Below are positions 21,096 to 32,396 of a stretch of 64,000 nt of DNA, piece after piece. Positions within the stretch are counted from its first letter, which is position 1, and each line of letters opens with the position of its first letter. Both the position numbers and the translations under genes were made by a program. This DNA comes from Zelonia costaricensis (Eukaryota > Euglenozoa > Kinetoplastea > Trypanosomatida > Trypanosomatidae), in the NCBI GenBank assembly GCA_030849075.1, contig JASAOO010003451.1, positions 1 through 64,000 of the forward strand. The letters are read 5' to 3'. The notes beneath the pieces were generated by a model that saw only the letters and a program-made list of their open reading frames with translations, was not told the origin of the DNA and searched no databases.

Positions 21096-21747
21096 CACTC
21101 GGACAAGAGAGAAGGCAGCGGTCGTGCTTGTATGTGGTGAGCAGGATAAACAAAAGCACGCTCCTGGTGGGGAACGGGTGTTCTCGTGTAAACCGTTCCG
21201 AAAAGCTGTGACGTGCGCGTGCAGCGCGAGGCACCTTCACAATCGGCGCATCCGATGTTGGTGCGCCGTCGGTGGTCGCGAGAAATACAAGAGAGTGAGT
21301 GAAATTTAGAGATGCAAAACTGCACTGCGGCGCAGAGCGCAGCCGCGCATGGAAGAAGGCAAAATAACTCACAATCGAACGTGTCACCTACACAAGTGAC
21401 GCCACAGACCGTGCACTTGCGGCGTCGCAGCGAGCGCTCTGCACCTTGGTTCATTCTCATCTCTTTTTTTCTCTTTTCGCTGATTCTTGAAGAATCACGT
21501 AGACAACGAGATCCCGCCGCTGCTGCCGGTGAGCAAAAGCACCATGGCGTGCCGTGTCTGCGTGTGCGTGTGGATGTGTGTGTGTATGTGTAGATGTATG
21601 TACGAGTCTAGAACATGCACGCACAAAGAAAAAAAAAAGCGGCGGCAGCGTGAGCGGCCCCGAGGCGCAGGGGAAACCCAGGAAGAGGAGCGCGACTTGA
21701 CGCACCATGCTCACGAGAGCACGTCGAACTCTCTTGACCTCCCGCTG
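21096..21747. other. Intergenic region between TMEM17-like and SNARE genes
   Basis: Short spacer with a GT-rich stretch at about 21560-21605 and an A run at about 21630. Nothing else recognised. Confidence 0.55.
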
Positions 21748-22227
21748 TCAGCAGTACGGCGAGCCGAGGAAAACGTAAAAGTCCACGGCGTTGTTGCGGG
21801 AGATGCGAAGGAGCAGGTTCGCCGCAGCAGCGCACTCCAGCACGAGGAGAATGATCTGCGTCACGCAGACACTCAGTTCGAGGTCGTTGCGGTTGGGCAG
21901 GAGGCCGAGGAGGATGCACACAAGCAGGAGCTGCGGCACCATGCACATGCACAAGAACGCGATGAGCTCACCAAAGAGCGCCTGCTTGTTGGCAAGTCGC
22001 CCAAGGTACAGCCGCACCACCTCGGCTAGGAACCAGATGACGAGCACGCATATCATCCACTGGCGCTCCTCCGTCGTCGTCGTCGCCTTGTTCCAGCGAA
22101 TGCCCAGATAGGTGAACCAGACCGGCGCGGTGTAGCAGATGGAGAAGATGATGTGGAGGGCGAGCAGGCCGTGAAGCGCGGGGCTGTTGCGCTGCACAGC
22201 CTGCTTGTGGTACGACCGAACCCGCAT
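21748..22227 (-). CDS. TMEM17/TMEM216-family transition zone membrane protein
   Basis: A 159-residue protein with four hydrophobic spans at about 18-40, 57-78, 86-110 and 117-142 and short loops. The layout and the second-helix motif WFLAEVVRLYLG, with its conserved E..R and Y, match the TMEM17/TMEM216 family. These proteins belong to the tectonic/MKS module at the ciliary transition zone and control entry of membrane proteins into the cilium. In a kinetoplastid the site would be the base of the flagellum. Length is a little below human TMEM17, with short termini. ATG at 22227. Confidence 0.75.
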   Translation of the reverse strand: MRVRSYHKQAVQRNSPALHGLLALHIIFSICYTAPVWFTYLGIRWNKATTTTEERQWMICVLVIWFLAEVVRLYLGRLANKQALFGELIAFLCMCMVPQLLLVCILLGLLPNRNDLELSVCVTQIILLVLECAAAANLLLRISRNNAVDFYVFLGSPYC

Positions 22228-23066
22228 TCAGCCTTGTCACAAACTTCTTTCGTCCTTTTTTTTCCCCCTTTGTGTCAGGCTCATGTGAGCAAAGAGAAGA
22301 ACGCGAAATTGGCGCGCCGTTCTATGAAATTGTGAGGAGTTTTGCGTGTCTCACTTTTGTGTTCTGCGGCGTGCGAGGTGGGCTCGTGCCTGTGGAGTCG
22401 CGTGTGAATTTATCTCTCTTTCTCTCTTTCCCTCGCTTGGGACTGCGAAGCGAGGGCGCCGCTGACGACGCCAACCCCGCTTGTTGTCGTCGTTTCTTTC
22501 TTTTTTTGGCTTTCCGGGTTGCGGAGGTGCAGCCGCGTGACGCACTTCCTACACAGGACGGACATCACCCAGGAAAGTGGGCAAGGGGGAAAAAAAAGGG
22601 CGCAACAGGATCAGGGGGGGGGGCGTGCCATAGATAGCCACGCAGAGTGCAGTCAACAACCGCAGATGGCGTGTAGCAGCCCAAAACAACACCAAAGACG
22701 AGAGCACTGCCGCTGCACCTGCCAAGCCCAGCCCGCTGCGGATCTGTAGCTCAACTAGGGAAGCTCATTCACAGCTACAGACGTGTGGCCAGCTTTCCGT
22801 AGACCCCACCCGGCGTTTGCGCTGGAAAACAGCTCAAGGTTGGTTGTTGTTTTCTTCTCTGAGGTAACGGTGCGCCACAGCACAGAACGCTGCGCGCAAT
22901 TTGTTCACGAGAACGCAGGTGTCGCTTACACCTGCGCACTCCACGCCTCCCGACTAGCCAAACGACACCAAAAAGAGACTTGTCCACACCGACCGCGTCC
23001 GTGCTCGTCGAATGTGAGGAGTATGCAGCTCGGCATGACTGCCCGTCGCACGACTGACCACAGACC
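22228..23066. other. Intergenic region between PHD gene and TMEM17-like gene
   Basis: No supported gene. A C/T-rich plus-strand stretch at about 22410-22515 (purine-rich in the transcript) and a G run near 22612-22622 are the only obvious features. Confidence 0.55.
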
Positions 23067-25571
23067 CTACTTCGTGTCCCACCCGCTGAGGAGCCGAAGA
23101 GCGGAGAGCTCCTGCTCGACGCTGCTGCGCCGCAGCCGGCACTGCTCCTTCATCGCCTCGGCCACACGGCACAGCACGTCAAGCTGCTTGGCCGCCAGGC
23201 TCATCTTGTCGTACAAACTGCGCGTGTTGCCGGAGCGGCGGGTGTGGGCGACTTTGCGGTACTTCTGGACGTCGTCGTACTCCTCGTCCGGCAGCGGCAG
23301 CTCGCCCTCAACGATGGCGACGAGGCGCCACTGCCACTCCGGCACGAGACTCAGGAAATGCGAGAGCCGCACCTTTGCGGAGCTGATCTTCACAATCTCA
23401 AGCCGCAGCGACGCCTCGACGATGGGGCGCAGACGCGCGTTGATCTCGCTCACGAGCTGCGCCGACGCCTGCCGGCGCTGCTCGCGGCGCTCAACCCAGT
23501 AGGCCCGCAGCTGTCCAATAAGTGCCCGCTCCGCCTCCCGTTGCTGCACCAGCGCGACGGGTGGCCGGCCACGGCCCCGCTTGCGCACCAGCGGCGACGT
23601 GACGCCGTCCCCGCCGGTGAGGATGCCGGTCAGATCCAGCGAGAGGGCCTCCGCCTCCGCCTTGTCGCCCAGCGCGGCGGAGCCGACGGAGTTGCTCACC
23701 GTGTAGCCGTAGTGCTTGCGGCAGTACGGGGAGCAGCTCGCCCACCCGCCCGACGTGGACGGCGGCGCGGTCGGGGTGAAGGAGCGGGCGCCCGCATCAA
23801 AGGACACGGAGCCTGGCGTGGCGAGGGTGCTGGTCGGTGACGCGGCCCACGCCGTGCCGCTCCCGCCCGGACTCGACGCCGTCGGCGAAAAGGGCGACGC
23901 AGTGTGGCAGTCCACCGTGTGTGCGTCCGCCGCGCACGAGGCGTGCATAGCCTCGAAGCAGTGCGGGTGGGAACACTGCACGCAGCGACCCGTGCCGTGC
24001 TGGCAGAACTCGCAGTTCATGGCGTACTTGTGCTTCCCAACCCGCCGCAGGGCGTACACGTACGGCCGCTGGTGCATGTCCACGAGCCCGTTGCGGCGCA
24101 CCACCGTCTCCTGCGGGTGGATGGCCAGCTCCGGCATGCTGAGAGCGCAGACAGCGTGGCAGACCATGTCCGACAGCGCAACGACAGAGGAGGTGCTGCT
24201 CAGCTCGGCCGCCACGCTCGCACATAGTGGCGCCGGCTGCGGCTCGGCAGGGGCGTCGGCGTCATCGCGCAGATTCGACGAGACGTAAGGCAGCAGGACG
24301 CCGCCGGGTCGGCCGCACATGCAGCACACCCCCGCACTGCGCTTGCGGTGCTGTGCGTAGTTGGTGCACCCGTCGCACACCCACAGCTCCGGCTGCCGCG
24401 GCGGCTCCGAGAGGAACCAGCAGCGGAGGTGCGCCGTGACACCGCAGTCGCCGCACCGCAGACCTCTCTGCTGCGCGTCGTGGGACGGGAAAGCCGTCGG
24501 CCTAGCGGCATTTCGAAGCTTGCCGCTGCTGGCCGCCGACGACGCGGTGTAGCTGCGACTTCCGTTCCCGTTGCCTCCCCCATTGCGGCGCGCGGCAGCA
24601 CCGGGCGCAGCGGCGCCTCCCTGGTGGTGGCGCTGGTGCTGGTGCTCGGCGGCATTCGTTGCGGTGGCCTCGCCAACCAGCTGCACCGGCTTCGAGCACA
24701 ACCCGCACACACACGCTGCCGCCTCCGCGCCAGCCGCGCCAGCCTTGTCGCTGCCGCCGTGTCGCCGCGTTGCCGGTCGCCGCACGTTAGCGGTGCCGTT
24801 GCCTGTCCCAGTGCCACCAGTCGCGCCACCAGCGTCTGACGACGCGGCGGCGCCGCAGCCGTTTCCGTTAGGGCCTGCGCCACCTTTGCTGGAACCGAAC
24901 GGCGCACCCTCAGCGTCGGCGTCCGTGCCTGACCGCGAGGGCGTTCGTGCGAGGTGGGGCGTGGCGGCCCGGAGCAGCGAAGACACGTAAGCCCACTCGA
25001 GGTACGTCATGCCACGCTGCAGACTCTCCGCCGCCACACCGTGGGCGTCGCACCACTCGTAGTCGACGTCGTCGAGGACGTACCGCACCCGCGTCTCCAG
25101 GTCGTGCGAGCGCAGCAGCTGATAAGGCCGAGTCACCGCAAGGTGCTCGGCTGCCCATCCCGGGCGACATGGACGCGTGAACACGGCGAGCGCGTCGTCG
25201 GCTTCTCGGTCGTTGTCGTCGTCAGTGTTTGCCTCGGACTTGACGGCGTGCAACTTGGACAACTTGATCGGAGTGCGAGAGCGCTTGCGAGTGCCGCGCG
25301 CGAAGCCGCGCTCTGCCTCCACGCTCTCCTTTTCCGCTGCAATTGCGTTGGAGCTCGCTAATCGACCTGGCTCTGGTGTGTCGACGTCGTCCAGCGGGTT
25401 CGGCCCGTCGATAATGTCGTACGGCTTGCACTTCTCGATGAAGTCGCTGCGGTCCTCCAGCACCGAGACCGGAAACGCCGTGTCATAGCTGATTTTACTC
25501 GGAATGTAGTCCACGGTGTTTTTTTTGGGTGCCGGGGCCTTTGACGGTTGAGCGGCGCCGCCCGACTCCAT
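23067..25571 (-). CDS. PHD plus extended-PHD protein, Jade/BRPF/EPL1-like chromatin factor
   Basis: An 834-residue nuclear-type protein. Near residue 165 it has VRYVLDDVDYEW, close to the D-x-D-x-x-W motif of Enhancer-of-polycomb, Jade and BRPF proteins. A first PHD finger begins at CVCGLC (about 287) and finishes at CGDCGVTAHLRCWF...WVCDGC (about 373-402), interrupted by an insert of about 80 residues rich in His, Gly, Ala and Asn. It is followed at once by a zinc knuckle (CCMCGRPGG, about 416) and an extended PHD (CEFCQHGTGRCVQCSHPHCFEAMHASC, about 520-546). An AT-hook-like KRGRGRPP lies nearer the C-terminus, which is helical. Relatives read histone tails and scaffold MYST acetyltransferases; such a role here is inferred. 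ATG 25571; the open extension upstream has no ATG. Confidence 0.8.
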   Translation of the reverse strand: MESGGAAQPSKAPAPKKNTVDYIPSKISYDTAFPVSVLEDRSDFIEKCKPYDIIDGPNPLDDVDTPEPGRLASSNAIAAEKESVEAERGFARGTRKRSRTPIKLSKLHAVKSEANTDDDNDREADDALAVFTRPCRPGWAAEHLAVTRPYQLLRSHDLETRVRYVLDDVDYEWCDAHGVAAESLQRGMTYLEWAYVSSLLRAATPHLARTPSRSGTDADAEGAPFGSSKGGAGPNGNGCGAAASSDAGGATGGTGTGNGTANVRRPATRRHGGSDKAGAAGAEAAACVCGLCSKPVQLVGEATATNAAEHQHQRHHQGGAAAPGAAARRNGGGNGNGSRSYTASSAASSGKLRNAARPTAFPSHDAQQRGLRCGDCGVTAHLRCWFLSEPPRQPELWVCDGCTNYAQHRKRSAGVCCMCGRPGGVLLPYVSSNLRDDADAPAEPQPAPLCASVAAELSSTSSVVALSDMVCHAVCALSMPELAIHPQETVVRRNGLVDMHQRPYVYALRRVGKHKYAMNCEFCQHGTGRCVQCSHPHCFEAMHASCAADAHTVDCHTASPFSPTASSPGGSGTAWAASPTSTLATPGSVSFDAGARSFTPTAPPSTSGGWASCSPYCRKHYGYTVSNSVGSAALGDKAEAEALSLDLTGILTGGDGVTSPLVRKRGRGRPPVALVQQREAERALIGQLRAYWVERREQRRQASAQLVSEINARLRPIVEASLRLEIVKISSAKVRLSHFLSLVPEWQWRLVAIVEGELPLPDEEYDDVQKYRKVAHTRRSGNTRSLYDKMSLAAKQLDVLCRVAEAMKEQCRLRRSSVEQELSALRLLSGWDTK

Positions 25572-26664
25572 CCTTTCCTTTTTTCTTTTTGCTTTTTGCG
25601 GGAGAGTCGCCGGCAACGACCGTTTCCCGCCCCCCCCCTTCCCCTTGATAAGCTACAACACAAGCCACCGCACGCAAGTTTGAATCCCCCAGCTTCTGCG
25701 GGATTTCCTCTCTTTTTGTGTTGTGTGTCTGTGTGTGTGTGGGTGTGATAGGGGGGGGGGACAAGAGGCAGCAGTTACGCGCCAGGTGTGCCACGGTGCT
25801 TGGGTGTGTAGGTGGGTGCCGCTTGGCGCATTTCGAGCGCGCGGAACGCGTACACGCGTGGAGAGACAGGGAGAGGAGGAGGAAGGAGCGTGATTTCTTA
25901 AGGAAGAGAGAGTACCAGGTGCACAGCCAGTTCCGGAGAGGGGGGGGAGGACGCTGTTGAGGGGCAGGGACGCTGGCATTCGCGCCCCAGTGGTCGGGAA
26001 GTAACGCCAACAGCGACAGCGTTGAGGTTGGCTTAGCCGTGAGTGCAACACCAGACGCGAGCTGTTCCGCCGTTGCTGGGGTGCCTGCGGGCGACTTTCT
26101 TGTTTCCTGCAACAGCGCTGCCACGCCGTAAAGGCCGCCGCCCTCCCTCTTACCCCCTCCCTCTTCCTGCTTGGGGAATGCAGTGACGACCGTGTCCGAC
26201 GGCAAGCACACACGTCCAGCGGTCGAATGAACCGCGGGAGTTCCTGTCTTATCAAAACGGCGCCGTCGAAGACGATCTGGCAGAGGACGCAGGCGCTCAG
26301 GCATGCATCCTGCGCGGTCGCTTCGCTCGAGAGTCACCTTTGTTTGGGCTCCGCTTGGGTTTTGCCTTTTTTGTTGTTGTTTAGCTGTCAGAGAACTGCG
26401 GCGCAACGCATTATTGCGTGCACCGTCACGGCTCGTCGATTACGCGTGAAAAACAAAAGGGGGGAGACACCAAGTAGACATGACAACACCACCCAGCGTG
26501 TTCGCTGAGGTCTCACACTTGAGCTCGCTCGTGAGTCACATGGCGAGCCCGACGCTACACCAGCGGCAGACGCGCCTTCTCACGAGCTTCTCCTCGGCGA
26601 GCACCAACCGACGACAACGTCACCCTCCGTCCGAGCGCAGGCTGCGACGGATTCGCGGTGCCGC
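25572..26664. other. Intergenic region between UTP18 and PHD gene
   Basis: No supported gene. Contains a GT-rich stretch near 25720-25745, a G run at about 25750-25760 and purine-rich plus-strand tracts at about 25860-25960 that may include the PHD gene's splice acceptor. Confidence 0.5.
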
Positions 26665-27993
26665 TCACAGGGCGTAGTTGGTGACCTTCTGCCGCTCGCC
26701 AACGGAGAGAATAGGCAGCGTCGGTGCAATCGCAAGGCTCTGCACAAAGCCGTGCCGCGCAGAGACGGCCGGGAAGGATGGCACCACGTTCAGCTCCGGC
26801 ATGCGGGCAAGACGGAACCCGCCCTTCTGCCCATGCGTCGAGAAGGCCATCACGGCATCCCCTTGGCTGTCCTCCCCAAAGCACACGACAGAGATGGGCG
26901 TCACCAGCTGCTTGAGCTCCTTCAGCAGCTTCGGTCGTGTCTCCGGTGCTGCTGTACCGGCAGCGCGCAGCGAGGCGCTGTCGTACACGCTCACGACGCC
27001 GCTGGCTGAGCCGATGGCCATGGCGCGGGAGCGGCCGGCAGCCGAGAAGGCGCACGCGGTAATGTCGACCGCAGCGTCGTCTGTCAGCTCGCGCGTGAAG
27101 CGGCTCAGCTTGCGCACGTCGTACAGGAGCACCTTGTTCCTCGTGGCGATGGCCAGCTCCGTCGTCGAGATGAATGCCACGTCCATAACGGCGCTGTCGG
27201 TCGTGATGCGGCTCTGGACGCTTCCCGAGGAGAGGGAGGCCAGCGTGACGGTCGAGCCGCATGCGACGGCGACGCCGCGGCTCACGGGGTCGTTCGGCCT
27301 GCACACGAGCTTCGAAATGTAGAACTCGGTTCGAACGTTGTCGCGGCGGCCGTTGCGGTGCACCGCCGTGTCGCGTGTGTCGAGAAAGGTGAGCGGCGTG
27401 ATCTGCTCCGTGGCGATGGACAGCAGCTGCGGCGCGTACGCTTCGTGGGCGGCAATGAGCACCTCCTCCCCGCTGTCGGACAGCGCCGTCGTCTCCACGC
27501 GCTGGCGGATGTCCACCTTGGACAGCTGCTCCACAAAGCCGCCCGCCGCGTGGAAGGTGTAGATGTGGTGATTGCCCCCCACGACGGCGAGCTGGCCGTT
27601 GCGGTGCCAGTGCACCGTGCGGGCCGAGTCACGCGGCAGCGGGAGCACAGAGAGCACCTTGGGCACGGCGCTGTGCGGTCGGTCGTGCTTCGACGACAGC
27701 AGCGGCTCCTTGCGCGAGAGCAGCGCGTCAAGGTCCTCGCTGCGAAAGCGCTTGCGGGCGAGCGACTCGGCAGCGCGGCCCTGCTGCGGCGACGCCTCGG
27801 CGTCGACGTCGTTGTCGGCGCGAGCCGCATCGCTGATGGCCCACGCCGGCTTTGCGTGGCTCTCCTTGAGGAAGGCGGGGGCCTCGTGCTCCACCGTCGC
27901 GTCCTCGTCATCCACCCACGCCCGCCGCCCCGTCGATGAGCCAGCGGCGGCGGCGGCGGACGGGGCCTGCTGCAGTGACTCCTGGTCCGACAT
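26665..27993 (-). CDS. UTP18: UTP18-like WD-repeat protein of the SSU processome
   Basis: A 442-residue WD40 protein. The N-terminal 100 residues are charged and disordered and include RKRFRSEDLDALLSR, similar to the tail of UTP18 that precedes its propeller. The propeller starts near 120 with VHWHRNGQLAVVGGNHHIYTFH and carries degenerate blades (for example AVMDVAFISTTELAIATRNKVLLYDVRKL and ITACAFSAAGRSRAMAIGSASGVVSVYD). The last blade ends SVGERQKVTNYAL. UTP18 is a U3 snoRNP/UtpB component needed for 18S rRNA maturation in the nucleolus. ATG 27993, with a good acceptor tract 13 bases upstream. Confidence 0.85.
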   Translation of the reverse strand: MSDQESLQQAPSAAAAAGSSTGRRAWVDDEDATVEHEAPAFLKESHAKPAWAISDAARADNDVDAEASPQQGRAAESLARKRFRSEDLDALLSRKEPLLSSKHDRPHSAVPKVLSVLPLPRDSARTVHWHRNGQLAVVGGNHHIYTFHAAGGFVEQLSKVDIRQRVETTALSDSGEEVLIAAHEAYAPQLLSIATEQITPLTFLDTRDTAVHRNGRRDNVRTEFYISKLVCRPNDPVSRGVAVACGSTVTLASLSSGSVQSRITTDSAVMDVAFISTTELAIATRNKVLLYDVRKLSRFTRELTDDAAVDITACAFSAAGRSRAMAIGSASGVVSVYDSASLRAAGTAAPETRPKLLKELKQLVTPISVVCFGEDSQGDAVMAFSTHGQKGGFRLARMPELNVVPSFPAVSARHGFVQSLAIAPTLPILSVGERQKVTNYAL

Positions 27994-28965
27994 GGGAAGT
28001 GAGTCACTGGGAGAGGAATGACAAGAGAATAAGAGAGCGACTCTGCAGTTCAGCGGGGGGGGGCAAGGGACCTGCGAATGAAGCTCGGAGAAGGGGGAGG
28101 AGGAGGGGGGGGGGTCAGCAGCGCTGCACCAGGAAGCGCGTCAAGCAAAGGCACCTGAACGTATTTGCGTGTGATGGACGTGTGGGTAGTCGTAGAGAGG
28201 AACCAGAGAGGGCGGGTGGAAATGGCGTCAGGAGCGCGAAAAAGAAATAGATGCAGGGCGAAGTGAAAACAAAACCGATGCGGCAGCAGCAGGGCTGCCC
28301 TCTAGTGGTGACCGGTCGCTGTTCCTTTCGGTCTGAGAGGGGGGGGGGCCTGCGCAGCGGACGAGGCCTGCGTGCGCGCCATCGCGGTTGTCCTGCAAAA
28401 GCCGCTCTGTTGACAGTTACAGCCGGTACATCCTGCTTCGCGATGCAGCTCCTCCACCGTTTCGGGTCCTACTGCTCTACAGCACCACAAGCACTACCGG
28501 GAAAAAGACTATTCCCTTCTCAGTGCATCCGCCGGAGCCGTGAAACTCGCATCGCAAAAGTGGTTGGTTGCCTTGTTCTTCTTGTTGTCTTTTGATTAAC
28601 GGTGATATGATTCCAATGCGCCCCTTTGCCGCTGGAAAGGCGGGAGACAAGAGGGGGGGGGAGGCATCACACAGTAGCAGCATTCGGAAAACAGAGCCCG
28701 AAAGGGGGCTGCGTAGAAGTACGAGGCGCGTCCCACTTCCTTGCATACTCTTCTCGCCCTTAGTCTCTCACGTGGTTGCACGCCACTGGGGCTCTTTTTT
28801 TTATTTTCTTTGTACATCACATCAAGCGGAATCTGCACCACGTCGCTGGCGTACCACAACTCGTTGACCACAGCGTCGTGCACACGTCAGAGAACAGGCA
28901 ACGCCTCCCTCCCCCCCCCCCTTGCCGGCCGCGATGGGCATCTCGTGCAGAGTAGCTTTCCGCTG
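27994..28965. other. Intergenic region upstream of UTP18
   Basis: Apart from the acceptor, it holds G runs near 28108-28117, 28341-28349 and 28653-28661 and a C run at about 28911-28920. No gene supported. Confidence 0.55.
28006..28046 (-). promoter_or_regulatory. Putative trans-splice acceptor of UTP18
   Basis: On the minus strand a C/T-rich stretch (GCTCTCTTATTCTCTTG and on to CCTCTCCC) is followed by AG at 28007-28006, 13 bases before the ATG. Confidence 0.5.
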
Positions 28966-29868
28966 CTACGGCTCAGGCTCCTCCGTCAAGCTGACGTAGT
29001 GCCACACATCCGCAAAGTCCTTCGTGACCAACGTCTCGAGCGACTCGACAATGGCGGGAGTGAGGTGACGCGGACACACGCACGCGTAGCTGCCGATGCG
29101 GGCTGCTGCCGTGAGAGACTCCCAGTCCACAAAAACGCATGTGGGGCTCTTGCGAGCCGACAAGGGCGACGCGGTGTCCAGGTCTATCGGGCACGCGGGT
29201 CGCACACGCCAGCCCGCGCCCCACCCGTGCAGCGCGTCCCGCAGCGTGTAGAACCTCTCGAGGAATGCGGGTTTCAGCGGCCCCTCCAGGTGCTCCTTCC
29301 AGACGGTTGCGAGGTGACGCTGGATGGCGCGGGTGTCCTCGCTGCCGGCTGGCGCAGCCGAGGCCAGGCTCAGGTGCAGCTGCAGCTCCAGCAGCGTCGC
29401 CAGAGCGGGCCACTGCTTGGACTTGCGCCATCGGGCTGGCTCGGACACATCGCCGTCACGCACCGCCCGCTCCACAGCGTCTCTCAGCATCGTGTGCACC
29501 ACCTGCTCCTCAAAGACGCGCAGCCGACACAGCCACGAGACGCAGGACCTGCGGAACGTGATGAACGCCGGGCAGGGGAGGTGGCGCTGGAGCTCCGCCC
29601 AGTCGCGGCGACCTTGCCGGACCGCGAGCTCTAGTGCATCGTGACGAGGGACCAGCTCGTCCTCAATCGTGCGACGCAGGTGCGCCGCCTTCGCCAGGAG
29701 GCGCTCCTCTTCAGAGACAAAGGATGACACCGACCCGCCCTCGCTGGCTCGTGTGGTCGCACTCGCGTCGAAGGCGGAAATGTCGTCGCTGGCCTCTCCG
29801 CGGATGTCCTTGCTGGTGAAGCCCAGCCCAGCCGAGAAGGCGGACATCCGCTTCACCGCGGCCTCCAT
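28966..29868 (-). CDS. Conserved-looking helical protein, function unknown
   Basis: A 300-residue frame with strong coding bias. After a short Ser/Ala-rich start it is mostly alpha-helical, with an amphipathic segment (EEERLLAKAAHLRRTIEDE, about 52-70) that may form a coiled coil. It contains several Trp and Cys residues in a central helical region (FRRSCVSWLCRLRVFEEQV). No signal peptide, membrane span or known motif was seen. I do not recognise the family. The frame is open 23 codons further upstream, but the first ATG is at 29868. Confidence 0.75.
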   Translation of the reverse strand: MEAAVKRMSAFSAGLGFTSKDIRGEASDDISAFDASATTRASEGGSVSSFVSEEERLLAKAAHLRRTIEDELVPRHDALELAVRQGRRDWAELQRHLPCPAFITFRRSCVSWLCRLRVFEEQVVHTMLRDAVERAVRDGDVSEPARWRKSKQWPALATLLELQLHLSLASAAPAGSEDTRAIQRHLATVWKEHLEGPLKPAFLERFYTLRDALHGWGAGWRVRPACPIDLDTASPLSARKSPTCVFVDWESLTAAARIGSYACVCPRHLTPAIVESLETLVTKDFADVWHYVSLTEEPEP

Positions 29869-32396
29869 GACGGCTCCAGCTCCGTGTGAGGGGTGTCGTG
29901 TATGTGAGTGCGTCTGTTTCCAGTGCGAGGCGCTCACTAGAAGAAAAGGACGGGGAATCAGTCGTTCCCGTTAATCGAACAACACAAAGAAGGAGGAGAG
30001 ACGGTGGAGTAGGGGAAAAGGCGCTCTACACCTGTGGACGACATTGCACAGTGCTGCTGACGAGGAAGGAGGCAGGTTGGCAGTGCTGGAACGCGTTCGC
30101 GACTATTCAAAAGCGGTGGCTTTCGCTAACAGTTAGTGTCAGACGGCGTAGCGCGTCCCTTGTGGTGTCAATTGCAGTCCGCCTGCCCCACAACTAGGGT
30201 GCAGCTCCCGCAATCGCTAAGCGAGTACTCGCACATGCCGCACACTGCGTTGTCATCTTCATTCCAGGCACACCGAGGCCCATCGAGAGAGAGAGAGACG
30301 GAGTGACAGCGCAAGACGGCCATAACGGTGGACAGAAAGCGCTTCTCTGTACACCCTCCTGGCACCTGCAGTTTGATCTCCTTGTTGTTTTGCCTGTGCA
30401 CTTCTCATAAGCGCTGTCATATGCGCCAAGAACGGCGCGACATCGTGCCGTCTTACTTGGTGTCGTCTGTCCGGCTCTTTTGTCTCCGTCCAAGTCCAGG
30501 AGAGGCGCGGGGGGGGGGTAGGGGTAGGGGAGGGTGAGGGAGTGAATCACGCATAGGGAAAAAATGGTGTGTACGATCAAAGAGAACAACGCGACGGCAG
30601 CCCACGCAAGATTAACACAAGTAAATACACAAACAGCGGCAGGAAACTCGCTGCGGGCGGTCGTCTGGGGAACGGAGAGCAAAAAAAAAAAGGCAAAAGG
30701 TGGTTGTGTGGGTGCGGGTGTTTGCGAGAGTGCATCCGCAAAATGTGCCGTGTCATCTCGCGCACTTTATCGGAGCCCGCCTCCTACGCGTCACGGTGAG
30801 CCCGGGTACTCTCTAGCCGGAGTGCCCGATGATGCACAACATACGCACACACACACACACGCACACACAAACACACAAACACACAAACAGACAAAACACA
30901 TCTTAAAGCGGCTTTCTATTGCTTTGCATGGGCAGCCTTCTCCGCCCTCCACACATCGCACCTCATGCGGAAGCGCACGGAGCGACCGGCGGAGCTGCGA
31001 ACATGCAGCGTGCCGCGGTGAAAGGCAAGCAACAAATGGATCGGCTAGAGAAAGAGAGAAGGACCAGCGGGTGCTGGGAAGAGGTGGGGGAGCACGCATT
31101 CCGATTGGCAAGAGCGAGAGAAAAATGCCGTGTAGAGGAGGAGTGTGCAGGCGCGGGAAAGAGGTCCAGCGAGAAGGCCAGACGGCGAGCTCGATGAAAT
31201 TGGCTTGGCTCCGGGGTTGTTTGCACTACGTATATCACTTCGCCCCCCCCCTCCTAAAATAGAACAACGTCGAATGTGCGCCTCCGAGAAAAATAGAAAG
31301 GGAGCAAACACAAGAATGCGCGTGCAAAAGAGGGAGCAGGGCTTTCGTCGCGCGTCCCATTCGAGGAGGAGAAAGAAAAAGAAAACGAGAAAACACAGCA
31401 ACACAACGGGAGCGCTGACGCTGCCACAACTCACATGCAACACGGACCAGAACAACAACAACAACGAACCTCTGCGGGTGTGCACGACGCCCCTCTTCTC
31501 ACACGCAAAAAGATGGAGTGAAACAGAAAAGAGCAACCGTCGCAGCATATCGTCGACCCGAGTGCACCCCCTTCCCCCTTCTACCCCCTCTCCTTGTTTC
31601 TTCTGATCTGCAAAGGCAACATGATCGAAAGCCGCTGCTCTCAGCACGTGGAGAACGGCAAGCAGGTGGGTAGGCGTGGGTGCCTACACAGGGAGCGCGA
31701 CACGCCGATGCGCGGGGTAGGCGAGGTCGTGAGAGCCTGCGTGTCGAGGAGAGGGAGGGGAAGCGGAGTCGAGACCTGGATACGTATCTATTCCAACACA
31801 AAAAAAGAGCGTCATAGGTAGAGGTCGAGGTGGACACCACGGCCAGCGCTACACCGTGGAACAGGGAAAAGGAAAACGGCGACGCAAAGCAAATGGCTGC
31901 ACTGAACACACACAAGCAATCAAAAAGGAGGCACAGAGCCTTCCGAGCACGGAGCCGGGGAAAAGAATGCAACGCAAGCCTGCCATCTGCTGACGGTTAC
32001 AGCGGCATTGCATCTCTTTCCCATACCCCCCTCCCTCCCTCCCTCCCTTCCTACTCTCCTTCGCGTTCTTGCTTATCGACATCAATGCCAGAGACGCAGA
32101 AGAAGTCACCAAACAGCACCGCGGCCTTCACAACAGCACCATTAGCCCTGCAAAGAAAAGTCACGAAGCAGTGCCTAGACCGAATCGCGTGACGACTGCC
32201 TGCAGAGAAATGGAAAGCCCACGCTGCAAACGCTGATTCGGTAAGCTGCGCTACATCCGTTTGTGTTGCCGGCGAATAGAAGCCGCAGTAGCGTCCGCTT
32301 AGTTCTCTGTGTAGCGTGTACCTCTGTTGGCACTCGGATGAAGACGCGGAGAGAGAGAGAGGGGGGAGGGAGGGCAGGCGACGGAGAGACGCTCCC
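29869..32396. other. 2.5-kb intergenic region upstream of the unknown helical gene
   Basis: No supported gene. It has a CA array at about 30842-30900, an AAC repeat at about 31451-31466, and C/T-rich plus-strand stretches near 32020-32060. A 51-codon Cys-containing minus-strand frame at 30168-30323 was considered too weak to call. Confidence 0.5.

Noticed and set aside
25572..25616. 15-codon Lys-rich extension of the PHD protein
   Set aside because: Begins with TTG, not a normal start in this lineage.
30168..30323. 51-codon Cys-rich frame with two CxxC-like pairs
   Set aside because: Third-position bias is weak and there is no acceptor signal; likely chance.
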